Shown here: positions 20,707 through 32,111 of the stretch, in pieces
Numbering within the stretch: the first letter of the stretch is position 1
How the letters are laid out: each line of letters starts with the position of its first letter
Source of the DNA: Rhabditoides inermis
Lineage: Eukaryota > Nematoda > Chromadorea > Rhabditida > Rhabditidae
Reading direction: 5' to 3'
Length of the DNA: 64,000 nucleotides
NCBI GenBank assembly: GCA_963966185.1
Contig: CAWZYM010000114.1
Coordinates: 1,168,501-1,232,500, forward strand
Made by a program: the position numbers and the translations under genes
The notes under the pieces: model-generated
Told to the model about the DNA's origin: nothing
Seen by the model: only the letters and a program-made list of their open reading frames with translations
Databases searched by the model: none

Positions 20707-23678
20707 GTCGACTAAAAACGGCATCAGAAACTGATATGGAAGTATGAATCTTCGAAACACTCGTCGCTACAAATTCGCCCGACGATTTTTTGTCTCTCGC
20801 TCCACTCTCCTCTCCGCGAGATCGACTCGGACCTCGGTCTGGTCGAACTCGTCCGCCCATCAAATGAACTATGGGCGTCGACTAAAAACGGCATGAGAAA
20901 CTGATCTGAAAAGATGAATCTTCGAAACACTCGTCGCTACAAATTCGCCCGACGATTTTTTGTCTCTCGCTCCACTCTCCTCTCCGCGAGATCGACTCGG
21001 ACCTCGGTCTGGTCGAACTCGTCCGCCCATCAAATGAACTACGGGCGTCGACTAAAAACGGCAAAAGAAACTGATCTGAAAGTATGAATCTTCGAAACAC
21101 TCGTCGCTACAAATTCGCCCGACGATTTTTTGTCTCTCGCTCCACTCTCCTCTCCGCGAGATCGACTCGGACCTCGGTCTGGTCGAACTTGTCCGCCCAT
21201 CAAATGAACTATGGGCGTCGACTAAAAACGGCATCAGAAACTGATCTGAAAGTATGAATCTTCGAAACACTCGTCGCTACAAATTCGCCCGACGATTTTT
21301 TGTCTCTCGCTCCACTCTCCTCTCCGCGAGATCGACTCGGACCTCGGTCTGGTCGAACTCGTCCGCCCATCAAATGAACTATGGGCGTCGACTAAAAACG
21401 GCATGAGAAACTGATCTGAAAGTATGAATCTTCGAAACACTCGTCGCTACAAATTCGCCCGACGATTTTTTGTCTCTCGCTCCACTCTCCTCTCCGCGAG
21501 ATCGACTCGGACCTCGGTCTGGTCGAACTTGTCCGCCCATCAAATGAACTATGGGCGTCGACTAAAAACGGCATCAGAAACTGATCTGAAAGTATGAATC
21601 TTCGAAACACTCGTCGCTACAAATTCGCCCGACGATTTTTTGTCTCTCGCTCCACTCTCCTCTCCGCGAGATCGACTCGGACCTCGGTCTGGTCGAACTT
21701 GTCCGCCCATCAAATGAACTATGGGCGTCGACTAAAAACGGCATCAGAAACTGATCTAAAAGTATGAATCTTCGAAACACTCGTCGCTACAAATTCGCCC
21801 GACGATTTTTTGTCTCTCGCTCCACTCTCCTCTCCGCGAGATCGACTCGGACCTCGGTCTGGCCGAACTCGTCCGCCCATCAAATGAACTATGGGCGTCG
21901 ACTAAAAACGGTATGAGAAACTGATCTGAAAGTATGAATCTTCGAAACACTCGTCGCTACAAATTCGCCCGACGATTTTTTGTCTCTCGCTCCACTCTCC
22001 TCTCCGCGAGATCGACTCGGACCTCGGTCTGGTCGAACTTGTCCGCCCATCAAATGAACTATGGGCGTCGACTAAAAACGGCATCAGAAACTGATCTGAA
22101 AGTATGAATCTTCGAAACACTCGTCGCTACAAATTCGCCCGACGATTTTTTTGTCTCTCGCTCCACTCTCCTCTCCGCGAGATCGACTCGGACCTCGGTC
22201 TGGTCGAACTTGTCCGCCCATCAAATGAACTATGGGCGTCGACTAAAAACGGCATCAGAAACTGATCTGAAAGTATGAATCTTCGAAACACTCGTCGCTA
22301 CAAATTCGCCCGACGATTTTCTCTATCTCGCTCCTTTCTCCTCTTCACGAGATCGACTCGGACCTCGGTCTGGTCGAACTCGTCCGCCCATCAAATGAAC
22401 TATGGGCGTCGACTAAAAACGGCATGAGAAACTGATCTGAAAGTATGAATCTTCGAAACACTCGTCGCTACAAATTCGCCCGACGATTTTCTCTATCTCG
22501 CTCCTTTCTCATCTTCACGAGATCGACTCGGACCTCGGTCTGGTCGAACTCGTCCGCCCATCAAATGAACTATGGGCGTCGACTAAAAACGGCATGAGAA
22601 ACTGATCTGAAAGTATGAATCTTCGAAACACTCGTCCCTACAAATTCGCCCGACGATTTTTTGTCTCTCGCTCCACTCTCCTCTCCGCGAGATCGACTCG
22701 GACCTCGGTCTGGTCGAACTCGTCCGCCCATCAAATGAACTATGGGCGTCGACTAAAAACGGCATCAGAAACTGATCTGAAAGTATGAATCTTCGAAACA
22801 CTCGTCGCTACAAATTCGCCCGACGATTTTTTGTCTCTCGCTCCACTCTCCTCTCCGCGAGATCGACTCGGACCTCGGTCTGGTCGAACTCGTCCGCCCA
22901 TCAAATGAACTATGGCCGTCGACTAAAAACGGCATCAGAAACTGATCTGGAAGTATGAATCTTCGAAACACTCGTCGCTACAAATTCGCCCGACGATGTT
23001 TTGTCTCTCGCTCCACTCTCCTCTCCGCGAGATCGACTCGAACCTCGGTCTGGTCGAACTCGTCCGCCCATCAAATGAACTATGGGCGTCGACTAAAAAC
23101 GGCATCAGAAACTGATATGGAAGTATGAATCTTCGAAACACTCGTCGCTACAAATTTGCCCGACGATTTTTTTTGTCTCTCGCTCCACTCTCCTCTCCGC
23201 GAGATCGACTCGGACCTCGGTCTGGTCGAACTCGTCCGCCCATCAAATGAACTATGGGCGTCGACTAAAAACGGCATGAGAAACTGAACTGAAAGTATGA
23301 ATCTTCGAAACACTCGTCGCTACAAATTCGCCCGACGATTTTTTTTTGTCTCTCGCTCCACTCTCCTCTCAGCGAGATCGACTCGGACCTCGGTCTGGTC
23401 GAACTCGTCCGCCCATCAAATGAACTATGGGCGTCAACTAAAAACAAAAACGGCATCAGAAACTGATCTGAGAATATTGATCTTCGAAACACTCGTCGCT
23501 ACAAATTTGCCCGACGATTTTCTCTATCTCGCTCTTTTCTCCTCTTCACGAGATCGACTCGGACCTCGGTCTAGTCGAACTCGTCCGCCCATCAAATGAA
23601 CTATGGGCGTCGACTAAAACAGCATAAGAAACTGATCTGAGAGTATGAATCTTCAAAACACTCGTCGCTACAAATTTG
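20707..23678. repeat. ~3.4-kb segmental duplication within satellite B, copy 1
   Basis: About 17 to 18 monomers of type B-II. Their variant order (for example GGCAAAAGAAAC, CGAACTTGTCCG, GGTATGAGAAAC, then CTCTATCTCGC monomers and the CAACTAAAAACAAAAACGG monomer at 23433) recurs downstream. The offset is 3241 bp at the left end and 3411-3409 bp after an extra monomer in the second copy. Confidence 0.82.
21217..21386 (+). repeat. Representative 170-bp satellite B monomer (type B-II)
   Basis: The monomer begins at the palindrome GTCGAC and is exactly 170 bp. Type B-II markers are GTATGAATCTTCGAAACAC, CGCTACAAATTCGCC, a T-run of about six followed by GTCTCTCGCTCC, and CTCTCCGCGAG. Short dyads include GACC-TC-GGTC, CGAG-atcga-CTCG and CGGAC/GTCCG. 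Variation between monomers clusters in the first 45 bases, in the T-run and at the CCGCGAGATCG / TTCACAAGATCG / CCGCGAAATAG segment. Confidence 0.95.
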
Positions 23679-23947
23679 CCCGACGATTTTCTCTATCTCG
23701 CTCTTTTCTCCTCTTCACGAGATCGACTCGGACTTCGGTCTGGTCGAACTCGTCCGCTCATCAAATGAACTATGGGCGTCGACTGAAAACGGCATGAGAA
23801 ACTGATCTGAAAGTATGAATCTTCGAAACACTCGTCCCTACAAATTCGCCCGACGATTTTTTGTCTCTCGCTCCACTCTCCTCTCCGCGAGATCGACTCG
23901 GACCTCGAACTGGTCGAACTCGTCCGCCCATCAAATGAACTATGGGC

Positions 23948-26900
23948 GTCGACTAAAAACGGCATCAGAAACTGATATGGAAGTATGAATCTTCGAAACA
24001 CTCGTCGCTACAAATTCGCCCGACGATTTTTTGTCTCTCGCTCCACTCTCCTCTCCGCGAGATCGACTCGGACCTCGGTCTGGTCGAACTCGTCCGCCCA
24101 TCAAATGAACTATGGGCGTCGACTAAAAACGGCATGAGAAACTGATCTGAAAGTATGAATCTTCGAAACACTCGTCGCTACAAATTCGCCCGACGATTTT
24201 TTGTCTCTCGCTCCACTCTCCTCTCCGCGAGATCGACTCGGACCTCGGTCTGGTCGAACTCGTCCGCCCATCAAATGAACTACGGGCGTCGACTAAAAAC
24301 GGCAAAAGAAACTGATCTGAAAGTATGAATCTTCGAAACACTCGTCGCTACAAATTCGCCCGACGATTTTTTGTCTCTCGCTCCATTCTCCTCTCCGCGA
24401 GATCGACTCGGACCTCGGTCTGGTCGAACTCGTCCGCCCATCAAATGAACTACGGGCGTCGACTAAAAACGGCAAAAGAAACTGATCTGAAAGTATGAAT
24501 CTTCGAAACACTCGTCGCTACAAATTCGCCCGACGATTTTTTGTCTCTCGCTCCACTCTCCTCTCCGCGAGATCGACTCGGACCTCGGTCTGGTCGAACT
24601 TGTCCGCCCATCAAATGAACTATGGGCGTCGACTAAAAACGGCATCAGAAACTGATCTGAAAGTATGAATCTTCGAAACACTCGTCGCTACAAATTCGCC
24701 CGACGATTTTTTGTCTCTCGCTCCACTCTCCTCTCCGCGAGATCGACTCGGACCTCGGTCTGGTCGAACTCGTCCGCCCATCAAATGAACTATGGGCGTC
24801 GACTAAAAACGGCATGAGAAACTGATCTGAAAGTATGAATCTTCGAAACACTCGTCGCTACAAATTCGCCCGACGATTTTTTGTCTCTCGCTCCACTCTC
24901 CTCTCCGCGAGATCGACTCGGACCTCGGTCTGGTCGAACTTGTCCGCCCATCAAATGAACTATGGGCGTCGACTAAAAACGGCATCAGAAACTGATCTGA
25001 AAGTATGAATCTTCGAAACACTCGTCGCTACAAATTCGCCCGACGATTTTTTGTCTCTCGCTCCACTCTCCTCTCCGCGAGATCGACTCGGACCTCGGTC
25101 TGGTCGAACTTGTCCGCCCATCAAATGAACTATGGGCGTCGACTAAAAACGGCATCAGAAACTGATCTAAAAGTATGAATCTTCGAAACACTCGTCGCTA
25201 CAAATTCGCCCGACGATTTTTTGTCTCTCGCTCCACTCTCCTCTCCGCGAGATCGACTCGGACCTCGGTCTGGCCGAACTCGTCCGCCCATCAAATGAAC
25301 TATGGGCGTCGACTAAAAACGGTATGAGAAACTGATCTGAAAGTATGAATCTTCGAAACACTCGTCGCTAAAAATTCGCCCGACGATTTTTTGTCTCTCG
25401 CTCCACTCTCCTCTCCGCGAGATCGACTCGGACCTCGGTCTGGTCGAACTTGTCCGCCCATCAAATGAACTATGGGCGTCGACTAAAAACGGCATCAGAA
25501 ACTGATCTGAAAGTATGAATCTTCGAAACACTCGTCGCTACAAATTCGCCCGACGATTTTTTGTCTCTCTCTCCACTCTCCTCTCCGCGAGATCGACTCG
25601 GACCTCGGTCTGGTCGAACTTGTCCGCCCATCAAATGAACTATGGGCGTCTACTAAAAACGGCATCAGAAACTGATCTGAAAGTATGAATCTTCGAAACA
25701 CTCGTCGCTACAATATCGCCCGACGATTTTCTCTATCTCGCTCCTTTCTCCTCTTCACGAGATCGACTCGGACCTCGGTCTGGTCGAACTCGTCCGCCCA
25801 TCAAATGAACTATGGGCGTCGACTAAAAACGGCATGAGAAACTGATCTGAAAGTATGAATCTTCGAAACACTCGTCGCTACAAATTCGCCCGACGATTTT
25901 CTCTATCTCGCTCCTTTCTCTTCTTCACGAGATCGACTCGGACCTCGGTCTGGTCGAACTCGTCCGCCCATCAAATGAACTATGGGCGTCGACTAAAAAC
26001 GGCATGAGAAACTGATCTGAAAGTATGAATCTTCGAAACACTCGTCCCTACAAATTCGCCCGACGATTTTTTGTCTCTCGCTCCACTCTCCTCTCCGCGA
26101 GATCGACTCGGACCTCGGTCTGGTCGAACTCGTCCGCCCATCAAATGAACTATAGGCGTCGACTAAAAACGGCATCAGAAACTGATCTGAAAGTATGAAT
26201 CTTCGAAACACTCGTCGCTACAAATTCGCCCGACGATTTTTTGTCTCTCGCTCCACTCTCCTCTCCGCGAGATCGACTCGGACCTCGGTCTGGTCGAACT
26301 CGTCCGCCCATCAAATGAACTATGGGCGTCGACTAAAAACGGCATCAGAAACTGATCTGGAAGTATGAATCTTCGAAACACTCGTCGCTACAAATTCGCC
26401 CGACGATGTTTTGTCTCTCGCTCCACTCTCCTCTCCGCGAGATCGACTCGGACCTCGGTCTGGTCGAACTCGTCCGCCCATCAAATGAACTATGGGCGTC
26501 GACTAAAAACGGCATCAGAAACTGATATGGAAGTATGAATCTTCGAAACACTCGTCGCTACAAATTTGCCCGACGATTTTTTTTGTCTCTCGCTCCACTC
26601 TCCTCTCCGCGAGATCGACTCGGACCTCGGTCTGGTCGAACTCGTCCGCCCATCAAATGAACTATGGGCGTCGACTAAAAACGGCATGAGAAACTGAACT
26701 AAAAGTATGAATCTTCGAAACACTCGTCGCTACAAATTCGCCCGACGATTTTTTTTGTCTCTCGCTCCACTCTCCTCTCAGCGAGATCGACTCGGACCTC
26801 GGTCTGGTCGAACTCGTCCGCCCATCAAATGAACTATGGGCGTCAACTAAAAACAAAAACGGCATCAGAAACTGATCTGAGAATATTGATCTTCGAAACA

Positions 26901-27087
26901 CTCGTCGCTACAAATTTGCCCGACGATTTTCTCTATCTCGCTCTTTTCTCCTCTTCACGAGATCGACTCGGACCTCGGTCTAGTCGAACTCGTCCGCCCA
27001 TCAAATGAACTATGGGCGTCGACTAAAACAGCATAAGAAACTGATCTGAGAGTATGAATCTTCAAAACACTCGTCGCTACAAATTCG
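23948..27087. repeat. ~3.4-kb segmental duplication within satellite B, copy 2
   Basis: This copy follows 20707-23678 monomer by monomer. It carries one additional monomer near 24288-24457 (the GAACTACGGGCG/GGCAAAAG monomer is doubled). The CAACTAAAAACAAAAACGG monomer lies at 26842. Similarity ends in the monomer beginning at 27018, where CGCCCGTCGATTTTTG appears. Confidence 0.82.
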
Positions 27088-29391
27088 CCCGTCGATTTTT
27101 GTCTCTCGCTCCACTCTCCTCTCCGCGAAATAGACTCGGACCTAGGTCTGGTCGAACTCGTCCGCTCATCAAATGAACTATGGGCGTCGACTAAAAACGG
27201 CATAAGATACTGATCTGAAAGTATGAATCTTCGAAACACTCGTCGCTACAAATTCGCCCGACGATTTTTTGTCTCTCGCTCCACTCTCCTCTCCGCGAGA
27301 TCGACTGGACCTCGGTCTGGTCGAACTCGTCCGCCCATCAAATGAACTATGGGCGTCGACTAAAAAAGGCATAAGAAACTGATCTGAAAGTATGAATCTT
27401 CGAAACACTGGTCGCTACAAATTCGCCCGACGATTTTTTGTCTCTCGCTCCACTCTCCTCTCCGCGAGATCGACTCGGACCTCGGTCTGGTCGAACTCGT
27501 CCGCCCATCAAATGAACTATGGGCGTCGACTAAAAAAGGCATAAGAAACTGATCTGAAAGTATGAATCTTCGAAACACTCGTCGCTACAAATTCGCCCGA
27601 CGATTTTTTGTCTCTCGCTTCACTCTCCTCTTCACAAGATCGACTCGGACCTCGGTCTGGTCGAACTCGTCCGCCCATCAAATGAACTATGGGCGTCGAC
27701 TAAAAACGGCTAAAGAAACTGATCTGAAAGTATGAATCTTCGAAACACTCGTCGCTACAAATTCGCCCGACGATTTTTTGTCTCTCGCTCCACTCTCCTC
27801 TCCGCGAGATCGACTGGACCTCGGTCTGGTCGAACTCGTCCGCCCATCAAATGAACTATGGGCGTCGACTAAAAAAGGCATAAGAAACTGATCTGAAAGT
27901 ATGAATCTTCGAAACACTCGTCGCTACAAATTCGCCCGACGATTTTTTGTCTCTCGCTTCACTCTCCTCTTCACAAGATCGACTCGGACCTCGGTCTGGT
28001 CGAACTCGTCCGCCCATCAAATGAACTATGGGCGTCGACTAAAAACGGCATAAGAAACTGATCTGAAAGTATGCATCTTCGAAACACTCGTCGCTAAAAA
28101 TTCGCCCGACGATTTTTTGTCTCTCGCTCCTTTCTCCTCTCCGCGAGATCGACTCGGACCTCGGTCTGGTCGAACTCGTCCGCTCATCAAATGAACTATG
28201 GGCGTCGACTAAAAACGGCATAAGAAACTGATCTGTAGGTATGAATCTTCGAAACACTCGTCGCTACAAATTTGCCCGACGATTTTTTGTCTCTCGCTCC
28301 ACTCTCCTCTCCGCGAAATATACTCGGACCTCGGTCTGGTCGAACTCGTCCGCCCATCAAATGAACTATGGGCGTCGACTAAAAACGGCTTAAGAAACTG
28401 ATCTGAAAGTATGAATCTTCGAAACACTGGTCGCTACAAATTCGCCCGACGATTTTTTGTCTCTCGCTCCACTCTCCTCTCCGCGAGATCGACTCGGACC
28501 TCGGTCTGGTCGAACTCGTCCGCCCATCAAATGAACTATGGGCGTCGACTAAAAAAGGCATAAGAAACTGATCTGAAAGTATGAATCTTCGAAACACTCG
28601 TCGCTACAAATTCGCCCGACGATTTTTTGTCTCTCGCTTCACTCTCCTCTTCACAAGATCGACTCGGACCTCGGTCTGGTCGAACTCGTCCGCCCATCAA
28701 ATGAACTATGGGCGTCGACTAAAAACGGCTGGAGAAACTGATCTGAAAGTATGAATCTTCGAAACACTCGTCGCTACAAATTCGCTCGACGATTTTTTGT
28801 CTCTCGCTCCACTCTCCTCTTCACGAGATCGACTCGGACCTCGGTCTGGTCGAACTCGTCCGCCCATCAAATGAACTATGGGCGTCGACTAAAAACGGCA
28901 TAAGAAACTGATCTGAAAGTATGAATCTTCGAAACACCCGTCGCTACAAATTCGCCCGACGATTTTTGTCTCTCGCTCTACTCTCCTCTCCGCGAAATAG
29001 ACTCGGACCTCGGTCTGGTCGAACTCGTCCGCCCATCAAATGAACTATGGGCGTCGACTAAAAACGACATAAGAAACATATCTGTAGGTATGAATCTTCG
29101 AAACACTCGTCGCTACAAATTCGCCCGACGATTTTTTGTCTCTCGCTCCTTTCTCCTCTCCGCGAGATCGACTCGGACCTCGGTCTGGTCGAACTCGTCC
29201 GAACATCAAATGAACTATGGGCGTCGACTAAAAACGGCATAAAAAACTGATCTGAAAGTATGATTTTTCGAAACACTCGTCGCTACAAATTCGCCCGACG
29301 ATTTTTGTCTCTCGCTCCACTCTCCTCTCCGCGAAATAGACTCGGACCTCGGTCTGGTCGAACTCGTCCGCCCATCAAATGAACTATGGGC

Positions 29392-29901
29392 GTCGACTAA
29401 AAACGGCATAAGATACTGATCTGAAAGTATGAATCTTCGAAACACTCGTCGCTACAAATTCGCCCGACGATTTTTTGTCTCTCGCTCCACTCTCCTCTCC
29501 GCGAGATCGACTCGGACCTCGGTCTGGTCGAACTCGTCCGCCCATCAAATGAACTATGGGCGTCGACTAAAAAAGGCAAAAGAAACTGATCTGAAAGTAT
29601 GAATCTTCGAAACACTCGTCGCTACAAATTCGCCCGACGATTTTTTGTGTCTCGCTTCACTCTCCTCTTCACAAGATCGACTCGGACCTCGGTCTGATCG
29701 AACTCGTCCGCCCATCAAATGAACTATGGGCGTCGACTAAAAACGGCATAAGAAACTGATCTGAAAGTATGAATCTTCGAAACACTCGTCGCTACAAATT
29801 CGCCCGACGATTTTTTGTCTCTCGCTCCACTCTCCTCTTCACGAGATCGACTCGGACCTCGGTCTGGTCGAACTCGTCCGCCCATCAAATGAACTATGGG
29901 C
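29392..29901. repeat. 510-bp (3-monomer) tandem duplication, copy 1
   Basis: Three monomers beginning GGCATAAGATACTG recur directly at 29902-30411. The related cycle at about 35.5 kb has only one copy, so the duplication looks local. Confidence 0.85.
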
Positions 29902-30411
29902 GTCGACTAAAAACGGCATAAGATACTGATCTGAAAGTATGAATCTTCGAAACACTCGTCGCTACAAATTCGCCCGACGATTTTTTGTCTCTCGCTCCAC
30001 TCTCCTCTCCGCGAGATCGACTCGGACCTCGGTCTGGTCGAACTCGTCCGCCCATCAAATGAACTATGGGCGTCGACTAAAAAAGGCAAAAGAAACTGAT
30101 CTGAAAGTATGAATCTTCGAAACACTCGTCGCTACAAATTCGCCCGACGATTTTTTGTGTCTCGCTTCACTCTCCTCTTCACAAGATCGACTCGGACCTC
30201 GGTCTGATCGAACTCGTCCGCCCATCAAATGAACTATGGGCGTCGACTAAAAACGGCATAAGAAACTGATCTGAAAGTATGAATCTTCGAAACACTCGTC
30301 GCTACAAATTCGCCCGACGATTTTTTGTCTCTCGCTCCACTCTCCTCTTCACGAGATCGACTCGGACCTCGGTCTGGTCGAACTCGTCCGCCCATCAAAT
30401 GAACTATGGGC
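29902..30411. repeat. 510-bp (3-monomer) tandem duplication, copy 2
   Basis: This is the second copy of 29392-29901, differing little or not at all by eye. It is followed at 30412 by a different GGCATGAGAAAC monomer. Confidence 0.85.
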
Positions 30412-30751
30412 GTCGACTAAAAACGGCATGAGAAACTGATCTGAAAGTATGAATCTTCGAAACACTCGTCGCTACAGATTCGCCCGACGTTTTTTTGTCT
30501 CTCGCTCCACTCTCCTCTCCGCGAAATAGACTCGGACCTCGGTCTGGTCGAACTCGTCCGCCCATCAAATGAACTATGGGCGTCAAATAAAAATGGCATG
30601 AGAAACTGATCTGAAAGTATGATTCTTCGAAACACTCGTCGCTACAGATTCGCCCGACGATTTTTTGTCTCTCGCTCCACTCTCCTCTTCACAAGATCGA
30701 CTCGGACCTCGGTCTGGTCGAACTCGTCCGCCCATCAAATGAACTATGGGC

Positions 30752-31431
30752 GTCAAATAAAAATGGCATGAGAAACTGATCTGAAAGTATGATTCTTCGA
30801 AACACTCGTCGCTACAGATTCGCCCGACGATTTTTTGTCTCTCGCTCCACTCTCCTCTCCGCGAAATAGACTCGGACCTCGGTCTGGTCGAACTCGTCCG
30901 CCCATCAAATGAATTATGGGCGTCGACTAAAAACGACATAAGAAACTGATCTGTAGGTATGAATCTTCGAAACACTCGTCGCTACAAATTCGCCCGACGA
31001 TTTTTGTCTCTCGCTCCACTCTCCTCTCCGCGAGATCGACTCGGACCTCGGTCTGGTCGAACTCGTCCGCCCATCAAATGAACTATGGGCGTCGACTAAA
31101 AAAGGCATAAGAAACTAATCTGAAAGTATGAATCTTCGTAACACTCGTCGCTACAAATTCGCCCGACGATTTTTTTGTCTCTCGCTTCACTCTCCTCTTC
31201 ACAAGATCGACTCGGACCTCGGTCTGGTCGAACTCGTTCGCCCATCAAATGAACTATGGGCGTCGACTAAAAACGGCATAAGAAACTGATCTGAAAGTAT
31301 GAATCTTCAAAACACTCGTCGCTACAAATTCGCCCGACGATTTTTTGTCTCTCGCTCCACTCTCCTCTTCACAAGATCGACTCGGACCTCGGTCTGGTCG
31401 AACTCGTCCGCCCATCAAATGAACTATGGGC
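30752..31431. repeat. 680-bp (4-monomer) tandem duplication, copy 1
   Basis: It begins with a GTCAAATAAAAATGG monomer, in which the usual GTCGAC palindrome is lost. It also includes a GACATAAG/TGTAGG monomer and one with CTTCGTAACAC. The same four monomers follow directly at 31432. Confidence 0.88.
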
Positions 31432-32111
31432 GTCAAATAAAAATGGCATGAGAAACTGATCTGAAAGTATGATTCTTCGAAACACTCGTCGCTACAGATT
31501 CGCCCGACGATTTTTTGTCTCTCGCTCCACTCTCCTCTCCGCGAAATAGACTCGGACCTCGGTCTGGTCGAACTCGTCCGCCCATCAAATGAATTATGGG
31601 CGTCGACTAAAAACGACATAAGAAACTGATCTGTAGGTATGAATCTTCGAAACACTCGTCGCTACAAATTCGCCCGACGATTTTTGTCTCTCGCTCCACT
31701 CTCCTCTCCGCGAGATCGACTCGGACCTCGGTCTGGTCGAACTCGTCCGCCCATCAAATGAACTATGGGCGTCGACTAAAAAAGGCATAAGAAACTAATC
31801 TGAAAGTATGAATCTTCGTAACACTCGTCGCTACAAATTCGCCCGACGATTTTTTTGTCTCTCGCTTCACTCTCCTCTTCACAAGATCGACTCGGACCTC
31901 GGTCTGGTCGAACTCGTTCGCCCATCAAATGAACTATGGGCGTCGACTAAAAACGGCATAAGAAACTGATCTGAAAGTATGAATCTTCAAAACACTCGTC
32001 GCTACAAATTCGCCCGACGATTTTTTGTCTCTCGCTCCACTCTCCTCTTCACAAGATCGACTCGGACCTCGGTCTGGTCGAACTCGTCCGCCCATCAAAT
32101 GAACTATGGGC
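31432..32111. repeat. 680-bp (4-monomer) tandem duplication, copy 2
   Basis: This is the direct repeat of 30752-31431 at exactly 680-bp offset, ending where the next long cycle starts at 32112. Confidence 0.88.

Noticed and set aside
21052..21270. Minus-strand frames of about 72 codons beginning MFRRFIL, repeated through satellite B.
   Set aside because: They recur once per 170-bp monomer, start mostly at GTG, and cannot continue in frame because 170 is not a multiple of three. Single-base indels between monomers break them freely. Longer ones (about 130 codons near 30583, 31254 and 61653) arise where such indels happen to restore the frame.
21280..21300. Second CENP-B-box candidate starting at ATTCGCCCGACG.
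   Set aside because: TTCG and the following A fit, but the CGGG half is replaced by ATTT, leaving too few core matches.
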